DNA of 49,680 bases, taken from positions 1 through 49,680 of the forward strand of contig DDTD01000077.1 of NCBI GenBank assembly GCA_002344005.1, written 5' to 3'. The DNA comes from Ignavibacteria bacterium UBA2373 (GTDB taxonomy: Bacteria > Bacteroidota > Ignavibacteria > Kapaibacteriales > UBA961). Under the pieces are notes generated by a model. It had not been told where the DNA came from and did not search any database. It saw only the letters and a program-made list of their open reading frames with translations. Positions within the stretch are counted from its first letter, which is position 1, and each line of letters starts with the position of its first letter. This document shows, piece after piece, positions 1 through 9,800 of this stretch. The translations under genes and the position numbers were made by a program.

Positions 1-393
1 CGAAAGAGTCAATTTATTCGGAGCATATCGGGTAAATTAGAATATGCTATGAGTTTGACTAATGGCGAGAGTCGTCGCGCGGTATATAGTGTGATAGAAT
101 TATTGGATGAGCGTGTAGGCGATGAAGAAGATCGCATAGTTGTGTTGCTTCAATTGCGTGCGGTGTATGGAGCGTTTATGTCGCGATTGGAGTCTGTGTA
201 TAAAGAATTAAATGACGGAGAAATAAAGACATGTGCATTGATGATGATGCAATTGAGTACATCGAAGATAGCGATTACATTGGGTGTTTCGGAGCGGACG
301 ATAGAGAAATACCGTTCGACAATTCGTAAGAAACTCGGCATAGCTGCTCATGGCAATATAGTATCATTCCTTCAACAATTTCTGGAAGAATGA
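1..393 (+). CDS. C-terminal part of a LuxR-type HTH regulator (5' end outside window)
   Basis: The reading frame is open from the first base, so this is the tail of a longer gene that begins upstream of the window. The last 60 or so codons (about 205-345) form a LuxR/GerE-type helix-turn-helix with the pattern LSTSKIAITLGVSERTIEKY followed by a basic segment. The fragment resembles the C-terminus of the complete TPR-LuxR protein at 3878-5950: both have a short helical segment, then ETE/DGE-IKTC or LKVC, then the HTH, ending in a short FLQQF/FLQRY tail. By analogy the missing part probably holds TPR repeats and a coiled coil. Known family role: DNA-binding transcriptional regulator in the cytoplasm; the signal and targets cannot be read here. 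The internal ATG at 49 is unlikely to be the real start because the frame and the homology-like pattern continue upstream. Confidence 0.8.
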   Translation, partial: RKSQFIRSISGKLEYAMSLTNGESRRAVYSVIELLDERVGDEEDRIVVLLQLRAVYGAFMSRLESVYKELNDGEIKTCALMMMQLSTSKIAITLGVSERTIEKYRSTIRKKLGIAAHGNIVSFLQQFLEE

Positions 394-477
394 TAGACAT
401 AATAATATCATGATTGTATAATGTAAGTTGCAAGATAAATATGTATATTTGAAGAAGAATATTTCAAATAAAGTTTT

Positions 478-2502
478 ATGATAGCCATGATAAAAGCAAA
501 AGAAGCGTGGGTTGATACTGTAAGTGACATAGCAAATATTGTAGAATGTGATGCATCATACTCGTTTTTACAATTAGTGTCTCAGATTCACTATACAAAA
601 GGCAGTCTAAAAAGTTATAAAAAATGTGTTGTTCGTATCAACACAGCTAATGATTTTCAGTATGTTAACCCTCTTCAGATTTCTGTAGCAGATAGTAATG
701 AAGAATTGATGCTTCATTCAGTTGTAGTTCGACGTTCAGGAGAGATAATTGATAAAACACATGAAATGACATTCTCTGAACTACAACGTGAACCCGGGTT
801 GGAAAACAGTGTTATCACCGGAACAAAAACATTTATAGGTCATATTAATAATCTTCAGATTGGTGATGTTGTTACGTATGAATATACAACCATTAATGTA
901 AATCCGTTGTATGAAAATCACTTCGAATATATGCTTCCAATGTCGTATGGAGTGCCTATATATCACCTTGCCATCAAGGTGTTTTACGGTAACAACGAAA
1001 GACACTGTTCATATCGAATATATGATGGAACTAACGAAGTTGAAAGAACGTATATTAATTCAGAAGGTGTTTTTAGCTGGGAAAAACATGAAATTCCTCC
1101 TGTATTACTCGAAGATCAAATACCCTTTGATAGAAATCCCTATTCCTATGTTGAGTTCTCAGATTCAGCTGATTGGACAGATCTTGGCAATATTTTAAAA
1201 CAACATTACAGTTTTAAGGAAACGTATAGAACTAATAGCTTACAGGATTATCTTAATGATATAATTAACAATTGCACTGAAGAAAGTAGCATTATTGAAG
1301 CTCTCGTCGCACATGTACAAAAGAATATTGCATATATGTCAATCTCTATGAGTGAGCACAGCTATATACCTCATGATCCTCAGTTCGTCATAAAAAATAA
1401 TTATGGCGATTGTAAGGACAAGGTTTTGTTGCTCAAAACGTTGCTTAAAATTAAAAATATAGAGTCAACCCCTGTCGTTGTTCATTCTTATTCATCTAAA
1501 AGTACGCTATCTCATTTACCATTGCTGCAATGCTTTAACCATGTAGTTCTATCTATCGCATATAATGGTATGGATATTCTCGTTGATCCAACCAATACAA
1601 ATGATTGCTTTACAATAGCAAATTATGCCGAACCTTGGTTTAGTACAGGATTGTACTTAAAAGATACGCCACAATTAAAAACATTATCTGATAAAAAAAA
1701 CAGCAGATATGTAAGAAAAATTACGGAACATATAAAAATTAAAGGCGACACTGCTTCTATGTCAATAAAAGATGAGTATATGTATCATGCATTTCCTCAA
1801 GTTGCTCAACGGCATAGTACAATAAGTAGAGATGTATGCAAAAAAACATACTTAGATTTTTATTCTAAGAGGTATCCTACAATTCAATATAATCCTCGTT
1901 ATGTAGAGGGTAAAGAATTTGCTACGTCCCTTGAGTTTGCTAATCATAATTTTATCATTAATGCAGAGTTACTTGTACCATCACTTTGGTCGAAAGACGG
2001 TAGCAATAATTCCACTGCCGGTAAGGCTGAATTTTATCCCTTGGATTTACTCGAAATAATCTATCGACTTCCGGGTACTCAACGAAGGCATCCTTTTTCT
2101 TGGCCCCATCCTACTGAATTTTTGTTCACATTTATTATTGAGTATGATTTTGAAGCCACTATGGGGAATCTTGATGAAACAATAGAGAATCAACTATTTA
2201 AGTATTCGGTAAAAACTACTGAAAGAAATTTTGTGTACAGATATGAGGTGTCGTATCAAAGTTTGTCGGACACTATAGAACCTGAAGACTTTTCCGAGCA
2301 ACAAAAAATGGTTAATAAGTTTATTGATAATCTAGGATTTACCATAACAAAACCTTTGTCAAAGGCTTCATACTCTGATACTAACAATAGTGGTCAAAAA
2401 GAATCCGAAAATAATAAAGATGGGTATTCAGTCTGGCTGAAAATATTTTTAGGTATATTGTTTCTCTCTATTTTAAAAATAATAGCACAGATTATTAAGT
2501 AA
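478..2502 (+). CDS. DUF3857/transglutaminase-like domain protein with C-terminal membrane anchor
   Basis: A 674-residue protein. The first ~250 residues look like the beta-rich DUF3857 domain. A transglutaminase-like core follows with a papain-type triad in the usual order: Cys312 in NYGDCKDKV, His355 in FNHVV and Asp370 in LVDPTN. The last ~20 residues are a hydrophobic segment (WLKIFLGILFLSILKII), so the protein is probably tail-anchored. No N-terminal signal peptide is visible, which is unusual because many relatives are exported. Proteins with this pairing are common in Bacteroidota, but their substrates are generally unknown; peptide cleavage or cross-linking is inferred from the fold. 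The start is uncertain: ATG 478 and ATG 487 are both possible and neither has a strong Shine-Dalgarno. It lies 84 bp after the LuxR-type fragment and converges with the serine hydrolase gene, leaving only 16 bp between the stops. Confidence 0.85.
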   Translation: MIAMIKAKEAWVDTVSDIANIVECDASYSFLQLVSQIHYTKGSLKSYKKCVVRINTANDFQYVNPLQISVADSNEELMLHSVVVRRSGEIIDKTHEMTFSELQREPGLENSVITGTKTFIGHINNLQIGDVVTYEYTTINVNPLYENHFEYMLPMSYGVPIYHLAIKVFYGNNERHCSYRIYDGTNEVERTYINSEGVFSWEKHEIPPVLLEDQIPFDRNPYSYVEFSDSADWTDLGNILKQHYSFKETYRTNSLQDYLNDIINNCTEESSIIEALVAHVQKNIAYMSISMSEHSYIPHDPQFVIKNNYGDCKDKVLLLKTLLKIKNIESTPVVVHSYSSKSTLSHLPLLQCFNHVVLSIAYNGMDILVDPTNTNDCFTIANYAEPWFSTGLYLKDTPQLKTLSDKKNSRYVRKITEHIKIKGDTASMSIKDEYMYHAFPQVAQRHSTISRDVCKKTYLDFYSKRYPTIQYNPRYVEGKEFATSLEFANHNFIINAELLVPSLWSKDGSNNSTAGKAEFYPLDLLEIIYRLPGTQRRHPFSWPHPTEFLFTFIIEYDFEATMGNLDETIENQLFKYSVKTTERNFVYRYEVSYQSLSDTIEPEDFSEQQKMVNKFIDNLGFTITKPLSKASYSDTNNSGQKESENNKDGYSVWLKIFLGILFLSILKIIAQIIK

Positions 2503-2518
2503 TTATCGTTTCAATTCA

Positions 2519-3583
2519 TCACATATTTTTCATTGTTGCTAAGACAAATTCTTCTGCTAAAGTGAGTAAATTTGTTGCATTGGTATTACTTAAAATAATG
2601 ATTGTGATATTATTATCCATGATATGAATCCAATAGGCGCTTGCGCCCCAAATTGACCCTTGTCTATTAACGACTGTATATGCTTTTTCACCGAATTTTT
2701 GCTGACTTACCCATAAACCATAAGCAACATTATAAAGTGCAGGATAGGGAGTCATCATAAGATTAAAAGTACTTTTTTGTAGAATTGTTGAGGAAAAAAG
2801 GGCTTTATCTAAGCGGAAAATATCATCAACGGTTGAATACATTGCTCCCGCAGAAAAATAATTTTCAATATACATGGGGGCATCTCGATAAAAAATCTTC
2901 GTACTGTCATCAATATAATATGTTGATGCTAAACCTTTGATAATATCTTTGTGATATAGCATGGCGGTATGTTGTAACTGAAGAGGTTGCACGATGATAG
3001 AGTGTAGATTTTCTGAAAAGGATTTTCCTGTTATTTTTTCGATGATTCTTCCAAGAATAATATAATCCGCATTATTGTACCGAAATTGGCTACCCGGTTC
3101 ATAGTCTAATGTACCGCTACAATAACGACGAATAAATTCATCAACAGAGTAAGGTGATTGATATACGGCTATTCCGTTTGATTCCTCGCAATGCGGAATA
3201 CCGGAGCTATGAGTCAATAAATGGTGAAGTGTGACACGGTCCTTTCCCTCACCCGAATATTCCGGATAATATTTCCCAATAGTTTCGTGGAGATTGAGCA
3301 ATCCCCGTTCATATAAATGTAAAATAATAATGGATGTGAAAACCTTAGTGACGGACGCTATTCTGAAAAGTGATTGTGCATGAATGGCAGTTCTTTCTTC
3401 TCGATTGGAAACGCCTATCGCTGATTGATAGAGCTTTTCTCCATGCCGTGCGATGAGTACTGCGCCATTAAAGTTATGATTCTTGTAATAGTTCTGTAGA
3501 ATGGTATCGTAGCGATGGGCATAGCTCTTCTCCGCAGAGAACAGCATAAAGAGTAAGAGAGTGATAAAGAAACAATGGCGCAT
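2519..3583 (-). CDS. Secreted serine hydrolase, class C beta-lactamase/penicillin-binding-protein-like
   Basis: A 354-residue protein with an N-terminal signal peptide (hydrophobic residues 4-16, cleavage probably after SYAHA-like residues near 22). It has the SxxK nucleophile motif Ser77-Val-Thr-Lys80 and the YxN motif Tyr169-Asn-Asn171 of the beta-lactamase/esterase superfamily (Pfam Beta-lactamase). LLTHSSGIP at about 122-130 is typical of this family. The third motif is atypical: where HxG or KTG is expected the sequence reads Arg307-Gln308-Gly309, followed by SIWGASAYW. Family members are D,D-peptidases, esterases or beta-lactamase-like enzymes acting in the periplasm, and the real substrate cannot be predicted. 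The start ATG at 3583 is directly followed by a normal signal sequence. The gene is divergent from the TPR-LuxR gene at 3878 and convergent with the transglutaminase-like gene. Confidence 0.88.
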   Translation of the reverse strand: MRHCFFITLLLFMLFSAEKSYAHRYDTILQNYYKNHNFNGAVLIARHGEKLYQSAIGVSNREERTAIHAQSLFRIASVTKVFTSIIILHLYERGLLNLHETIGKYYPEYSGEGKDRVTLHHLLTHSSGIPHCEESNGIAVYQSPYSVDEFIRRYCSGTLDYEPGSQFRYNNADYIILGRIIEKITGKSFSENLHSIIVQPLQLQHTAMLYHKDIIKGLASTYYIDDSTKIFYRDAPMYIENYFSAGAMYSTVDDIFRLDKALFSSTILQKSTFNLMMTPYPALYNVAYGLWVSQQKFGEKAYTVVNRQGSIWGASAYWIHIMDNNITIIILSNTNATNLLTLAEEFVLATMKNM

Positions 3584-3877
3584 TTTTACTGTAGAATGGA
3601 GAAAAAAATACTATTGGGAATTATAAATTGCTATGATTACATTGGAATCATCTTCGCATATCAATAAGACATACACGATGCGGCACCGAAGATGCAGATT
3701 GCTTTGACACAGTTTCTTCTTGTACTATGTATCGTGCTATGATGAAAGGTGTAATTCCCCTTTTTAACAATACAAAATAAGGAAAATTATTGCAGATACT
3801 ATTATTTTGTTTACATTGCATACTCAAAATGTACATACTAAGCAAAAGTAGTACACTTACTATGCTAAACAAACATT
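3584..3877. other. Divergent intergenic region, 294 bp
   Basis: This spacer separates the serine hydrolase (minus) from the TPR-LuxR regulator (plus) and must carry both promoters. It is AT-rich and has no clear Shine-Dalgarno in front of ATG 3878. A minus-strand open frame fills much of it but is not convincing as a gene. No terminator-like hairpin or long repeat was noticed. Confidence 0.5.
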
Positions 3878-5950
3878 ATGATAAGTGCTTTAGAAATAGA
3901 GAACATCCATGCAGATATTGTTAAAGATACTGAGACAAAAGAACTTATCCGTTTACTGGCAAATGCAGAGAATGATATTGAAGTTGGTTATGCCATAAAG
4001 GCAAAAGAATCATTGCTTTTTGTCTTGAAAAAATCTACTGATATTGATTTTCATGAAGGAATTGTCCGCGCATTGACCGGATTGGGTAAGGCATCTCTTG
4101 TCTTGTCAATATTCGAGGAAGCACTTGACTATCTTGCGCAAGCGGAAACAATAGTGTTGCGCCATTTTCCTTCTTCAACTTTTCATGGCGATATACTTTC
4201 TCACAAAGCTGTTGTTCATAAACAACGTGGTGAATATGATGCTGCATTGGAATTGAACCATAAAGCGCTGAATATATTTGTTAAAAATGGGGATAGAAAG
4301 CGTGAAGCTCGTACTATTGGTAATATTGCTAATATTTATGTGAAGTTGGGAGAATTTGCCAAAGCAATGGAGCATTATCAGCCCTCGCTCAGAATTTATG
4401 AGGAGTTGAAAGATTTATTTGCCATAGCTCGGACTTTAAACAATATGGGTAATATATTCAGGCATCGCTCATTGTATAATGAAGCATTAGAATATTATGG
4501 GCGTGCACTCACAATAAATACCGAGAATAACTATTGGTCAAATACTGCACAAAATTATAATAATATTGGTAATGTACATCGCGTAAGAGGTGACTTTGAA
4601 ATGGCAAAATATTATTATAAAAAATCAATAGAAGTGAGTACAAAACTTGCCAGTCAAGAAGTAATTGCGCAGAATTTAGAAAATTTAGGCAATGCACATT
4701 ATGGACTTGCCGAATATTCTCTTGCTTTGGAATGTTATCAGAAAGCATTAGAAATACGTAATGTTATCGGCACCGAGCAAAGAGGGTCATTGTATTTGCA
4801 TCTGGGGAATTTGCATCAAGCTTTAGATGATTATGATACGGCATTCTATTATTATCATCTTGCTTTGGACGATTATAGAAAATTTAAGCGTAAAAGTTCG
4901 GTCGGTGATGCGCTTGCCAATATCGGTGCTTTGTATAGTTTGACCGGACAATATGATATGGCATTGGATTATTTGCATCAAGCATTAGAATCACATATCA
5001 ATTCGGGCAAAAAAATAGGTATATCAAATGTTTTTTTGAATATAAGCAATATCTACAGATTGCAGGAAATGTATGAGCAAGCATTTGAGACATTGCAATT
5101 GGCTGAACCAATTATCCATGAAGCCGGGTCGGTTTATTCTCGAGCAATGTTCCTATATATTAAAGCGCAGTTATTGGCAAAAAAAGAATATGATAATGCC
5201 AATACTGAAATTGCTGAACAATTATTTAATGAAGCTCTTGTTTTATTTGCTACAACATATTCCAAAAAAGAGCAATACGAAGTGAGTTGTGGTCTGGCAA
5301 CTCTTTACAAAGAGCAAGGACGATGGAAAGAAGCCGGAGAACTTTTTGAACAATGCTTGGAATTACAGCGCACGGTTTTTTCTGAAAAAAGTCAAAAAGA
5401 CCTTACTTTGTTCGATTTAAAACAGAAAGTTATTCTTGCGGAACAAAAAAAAAAAATAGCTGAACATGAAGCAGAAATATATCGTTTGCGGAGTGTTGAA
5501 CTTTTGCAAAAAAACGCGCTTGTTCAAAAAGAATTAGAAGCAACGATTGAAATCATTGTTCAAAAAAACTCTTTAATCAAAAAAATTAATGACACAATAA
5601 CCGATGCTGTCCATCTCTCGCCTCAACACAGTCGCCAAACATTGTACGATTTATTGGATTCTTTGGAAGCACCGCACTTAGCAGAGACCGAGCGCAGCCG
5701 TCTTCAAGCCCAAATTAAAACTGCCTACAGTAATTTTATTCAAAAATTAGAAGCGGATTATCCTTCCCTTTCGGAGACTGAACTGAAGGTGTGTACTTTA
5801 TTGTCCATGGGTTTGTCATCATCAAAAATTGCCATAACCTTTGGTTTGTCGCAAAGAACCATAGAAAAGCACCGTGAGCATATTCGTAAAAAAATCGGCT
5901 TACAAGAACAAAGCCTGACCGCGTTTCTTCAACGGTATGCTGTGGACTGA
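3878..5950 (+). CDS. TPR-repeat LuxR-type transcriptional regulator
   Basis: A 690-residue cytoplasmic protein. Residues ~30-510 are a run of tetratricopeptide repeats of 34-40 residues with the usual G-Y/L...A and A..Y..AL signatures (EYDAALELNHKAL, EALEYYGRAL, DMALDYLHQAL). A charged coiled-coil stretch follows at about 520-575, and a LuxR/GerE-type HTH occupies about 632-680 (SSSKIAITFGLSQRTIEKHR). The architecture suggests that a peptide or protein partner is sensed by the TPR array and relayed to the DNA-binding domain; this is an inference. The gene has a 12-base A homopolymer at 5445-5456, between the TPR region and the HTH. Loss of one A gives an immediate TAG and gain of one gives an immediate TGA, so slippage would yield a TPR-only protein of ~525 residues. 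A paralogous C-terminus lies at 1-393. The chosen ATG is followed directly by helical TPR-like sequence. Confidence 0.9.
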   Translation: MISALEIENIHADIVKDTETKELIRLLANAENDIEVGYAIKAKESLLFVLKKSTDIDFHEGIVRALTGLGKASLVLSIFEEALDYLAQAETIVLRHFPSSTFHGDILSHKAVVHKQRGEYDAALELNHKALNIFVKNGDRKREARTIGNIANIYVKLGEFAKAMEHYQPSLRIYEELKDLFAIARTLNNMGNIFRHRSLYNEALEYYGRALTINTENNYWSNTAQNYNNIGNVHRVRGDFEMAKYYYKKSIEVSTKLASQEVIAQNLENLGNAHYGLAEYSLALECYQKALEIRNVIGTEQRGSLYLHLGNLHQALDDYDTAFYYYHLALDDYRKFKRKSSVGDALANIGALYSLTGQYDMALDYLHQALESHINSGKKIGISNVFLNISNIYRLQEMYEQAFETLQLAEPIIHEAGSVYSRAMFLYIKAQLLAKKEYDNANTEIAEQLFNEALVLFATTYSKKEQYEVSCGLATLYKEQGRWKEAGELFEQCLELQRTVFSEKSQKDLTLFDLKQKVILAEQKKKIAEHEAEIYRLRSVELLQKNALVQKELEATIEIIVQKNSLIKKINDTITDAVHLSPQHSRQTLYDLLDSLEAPHLAETERSRLQAQIKTAYSNFIQKLEADYPSLSETELKVCTLLSMGLSSSKIAITFGLSQRTIEKHREHIRKKIGLQEQSLTAFLQRYAVD

Positions 5951-6067
5951 GAAGTTAGTTTTGCCACTACGTAGGTTTTACGTACCCCGCTGTATAGAAA
6001 TGAATGGTACTTTTGTATTTGATAAAATGAGTGTAGTATTTTCCCTTTTTTCTTTTTACAATTTTAC

Positions 6068-6073
6068 AGGAGG
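6068..6073 (+). promoter_or_regulatory. Strong Shine-Dalgarno AGGAGG deciding the start at 6081
   Basis: AGGAGG sits 7 bases before ATG 6081. The frame is open upstream to 5937, but the residues encoded there look random, whereas 6081 begins a signal peptide. This fixes the start. Confidence 0.8.
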
Positions 6074-6080
6074 TAGTTCA

Positions 6081-6788
6081 ATGAAACTACGGTGTCTCTT
6101 TGCAGTATGTGTGATGATGGCAGCACACACGATGTATGCACAGCAATCCGCCCAATTTGTGGCAGATGTCAAAAATGCTCATGGCTTGGAACATGTTCAA
6201 TCCATAACACTTAACGGTGTTATGACGCAATTCGACAAAACGACGATTGTGTCGTATTTATGCAGAAATGATAATCATGCACTTATCACGATGCGTACGC
6301 CTGAGACAGGTCTTGACCAAATGTCCTATAAAGGCAATGATGGTTGGATAACAAGCGAAATGGCAGGTGGAAGCAATAAAATGCCTCTTCGTTCTATGGA
6401 TTTGATTACTACTCGTGAGGCAGCAACGATGATGGGCTTGATGACACGTTTAGAAAAAGCTGCGTCATTTACCATTGAAAATCGCATAACAGAAAATGGT
6501 AAAACATTGATTCGCGTGCTTGCTCATATTGCCGACAATGATGATAGAGTTCTCTATTATGATGCGGAAACCATGTACCTTGTGCGTGAAGTGCGGAAAG
6601 AAATGAATCAAGGTTCGCTTGATGTTGTGGTAGAATATAGTGATTATCGCCGTGTCAATGGCGTGGCATTGCCTCATCGTATCGAAAAGAAAATTGGTAA
6701 TGATATCATTGCTGTGTATGTGTTCGATACAGCCAAAATCAATATGCCGATGGCGGATTTTATTTTTGACAATGGTGTTAAACAATAA
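6081..6788 (+). CDS. Periplasmic protein, LolA/outer-membrane-lipoprotein-sorting-like fold
   Basis: A 235-residue protein with a signal peptide (MKLRCLFAVCVMMAAHTMYA then QQSAQ). The mature part shows the alternating beta-strand pattern of LolA/LolB-like proteins: SITLNGVMT, TTIVSYLCRNDNHALITMRTP, DGWITS, then YYDAETMYLVREV and a closing VVEYSDYRRVNGVALPHRI. The segment Y-(x)n-VNG-V-xLPHRI is common in outer-membrane lipoprotein-sorting-like proteins and related DUFs of Bacteroidota. It probably binds a hydrophobic ligand in the periplasm, but no catalytic residues are seen and no function is assigned. The start at 6081 is chosen for the strong AGGAGG and the signal peptide. The gene lies 130 bp after the TPR-LuxR stop and 30 bp before the large T9SS cargo gene, with which it may be co-transcribed. 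Confidence 0.75.
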   Translation: MKLRCLFAVCVMMAAHTMYAQQSAQFVADVKNAHGLEHVQSITLNGVMTQFDKTTIVSYLCRNDNHALITMRTPETGLDQMSYKGNDGWITSEMAGGSNKMPLRSMDLITTREAATMMGLMTRLEKAASFTIENRITENGKTLIRVLAHIADNDDRVLYYDAETMYLVREVRKEMNQGSLDVVVEYSDYRRVNGVALPHRIEKKIGNDIIAVYVFDTAKINMPMADFIFDNGVKQ

Positions 6789-6818
6789 TTATATTTTCCC
6801 ACAATATTCTGAACAATC

Positions 6819-9800
6819 ATGAAAACATTATATTCTTTTTTGATAAGTCTATTTATATTATGCAGCATGACTGCATCGGCTCAACTTTCTACCAAAGGTA
6901 CAGACTTTTGGTTAGGATTTAGTGAAAATCTCGTTAGTCCTACGATTACTGTTTTTATTACTTCTGATGTTGCTACGACGGGTACTGTTTCTATACCAAT
7001 GGGAACATTCTCACAAAACTTTACAATTGCTGCCAACTCTTCTACATCAGTTGTTATTCCCTTAAATCAAGGATATAACACCGGTTCCGAAACAATTAGA
7101 AATATGGGGATACGTGTTATTGCTAATAATCCTGTTTCTGTTTATGGGCTTAATGCAGGATCCGCTTCCAGTGATGCAACCGGTGTGTTGCCCACTCCCG
7201 CTTTGGGAACTTTCTATACTATTGCCGGGGCAAGAACAGATGAGTTTAACTCTCAATTTTTAATTGTCGCAACAGAGAACAATACCGTTGTTACAATTAA
7301 TCCTTCTTCAACAACGCGGAATTTTCGAGCAGCCAATACACCATTTGATATTACATTACAAAGAGGACAGACCTATCAAGTGCAATCGTCATCAAGCCAA
7401 AGTCTTAATGGAAGTACTGTGACATCAACTCTTCCGGTTGCTGTTTTTGCAGGTGCTACCTGTGTGCGCATAGGTGGCTGTACAGCATGTGACCATATTT
7501 TTGAGCAAAATATGCCCACAAATCGTTTAGGACAAAACTTTATTACTATTCCTCTTGCTTTGCGTACTGCGCCTATATTCTACGATGTTGTTGCAACAGA
7601 AAACGGTACAACAATTCGACGTAATGGCGTTGTGGTTGCTACACTCAATGCGCGCCAAACATTTAGTTTTTCGACTACACAACGTGAGGTTATCACAAGT
7701 TCTGCACCTGTTGCACTTATGCAATATAGCCCGGGATCATCTTGTGACGGTGTGACTTCAGATCCTTTTGTTGTCTATGTACCACCCATAGATCAGATGA
7801 TAGATCGTATTGTTTTTAATGCTTTTGTTACGCCCAATATTCCGACATATTTTGTCAATATTGTCACAGCAACATCCAATACAGCCAATGTGACATTGGA
7901 CGGTGCTCCTGTCACCGGCTTTACGACTATTCCCAATGACCCGACAATGTCTGCTACAACTACAACTGTTGTTGGCGGAACCCATACATTAGATGCGGGT
8001 GGCGATAAATTATCAGCAATGATATACGGTTATGGAAGTTTTGACTCTTATGGCTATCTTGCCGGCACGGCAGCAACTGCTTTGCGAGGCAGCGATATTA
8101 TTGTCACACCGGAATTTAGTTATATGCAGAATATCCCTTACATTGATTATCGAGCAAATGATATAACTACAACAAATTCCGTTGCGGTGATGGGATTAAC
8201 CGTGCGTGATGGCGGTGCTACCGCGCCCGATAATGACGGATTCACTACGACGATGACTTCTTTAACCATTGATGTCAGCCATCCTGCTATGATTCGCCGC
8301 CTTGCTCTTTATGATGGCATTAATGAAATAGCAGAAGTGTCTATTCCTTGTTGCACAACATCGGTGGCGCAATTCACAGGATTGAATATTGTGGTGCCGG
8401 ATAATGGTACGCGTACACTTGAGTTACGAGCTACATTTACTGAGTCGGTTAATGATAATACTCAATTGCTGTTCCGCGTTGTGGAAGCTGTTTCGATACC
8501 GGGCGGCACAGAGTTTCGTGATCTTGACGGCGGTGGAGCAACAAGTTCGATGAATGGCGACGATAATCGTTTGGAAGTCATTGCCGATCGTTTGCGTTTC
8601 CTGGGTCAGCCATCTGATGTGGATGTTGATGCGATGATGCAACCTGATGTGACAGTAGAAGCTATTGATGAATTCAATAATCGTGACCGCGATGTGGAAG
8701 GACGTGAAGTCTTTATCACCAATCGCAGACTTAATAATTCTCCAGAAGGAGCATTGATGAATGAAGATGGCATCGCGCGTTATGGCACATTGACATTTGG
8801 TACTTCATCGCCGTTTGAACAATTAACCGCTGCATCACCGGGTTATCAACCGGGGCTAAGTACAGCATTTGCTATTAAAGGTGCAATTGCAACAGGTAAT
8901 AGAATACTTCATTTGAATGCAGGCACTCACTCCGGTCCTGATGGCACATTAACAGGTTTTTGGGATGATCTTGCCGGTAATGATGATAATGGTGAGCAAT
9001 CGGTCATGGCTCGTCGTCCGGCATTACGTAATAGTGCGGCTTTTCTTATCAATAGCCATCCTGTGGTGCAATTTGGTGTCGGACGCGGTATGCAAATCAA
9101 TACACGTTCGGAATTATCGGGCGGTTCAAGTAAAACCATGTTTGCAGTTATTCGCACAGGTGCTAATGTGACTTCACGCCAGATGCTTATGGAATTTGGC
9201 GGTATCCCCGGTGGTTTTAATATGTATATAGACGGCTTCCGTTTACATGCTGGAGTATGGGATCAATTACGTGCATGGCATTTGAATCGTCAAGTATTGC
9301 CTAATCGCGTGTATTTGGTGCAATATGTCTATGATGGCAGTCGTAATCGTTTATCGCTTAACTCTACAAGTTATCTCATTGAAGCTGCTTCATTGGCAGT
9401 TAATTTCCGTGACCCCAACATACAAGGCGGTAATCAATTGAATGGCATCGGTGCCGTTGTGGAACAAACGCGCTATCATAATGCTTATTCGTTTTTACCA
9501 TTTGGTGATCCATTTTTGGGTCAAATAGCTGAGGTTATTATGCTTAACACAGCGGATGTGGACGAAAGAACAGCGGTGTTTGATGAGTTAAATCTTAAAT
9601 ATAATATCGGCGCTCCGGGTAATCCTTTGCTGAAAGAAAGTGAAGAGGAAAATATAGCCAATCAACCATTGCCATCGGTAGAATTAATGCCAAATCCGGC
9701 AAATGACCTTATTACACTTTTCAGCAATGGTGCGGCGATACGACAAATCACCATTACAACAATGGAGGGTGTGGAAGTGCAAAAATTGTATCTGAGCGGC

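Noticed and set aside
3648..3872. Minus-strand frame of 74 codons beginning with a hydrophobic, Cys-containing segment like a lipoprotein signal
   Set aside because: No valid lipobox (the residues before Cys are SMQ), no Shine-Dalgarno, and no family resemblance in the remainder. It lies in a divergent promoter region.
5937..6080. Longer start for the LolA-like protein
   Set aside because: The extra 48 residues look random, while AGGAGG and a signal peptide support 6081.
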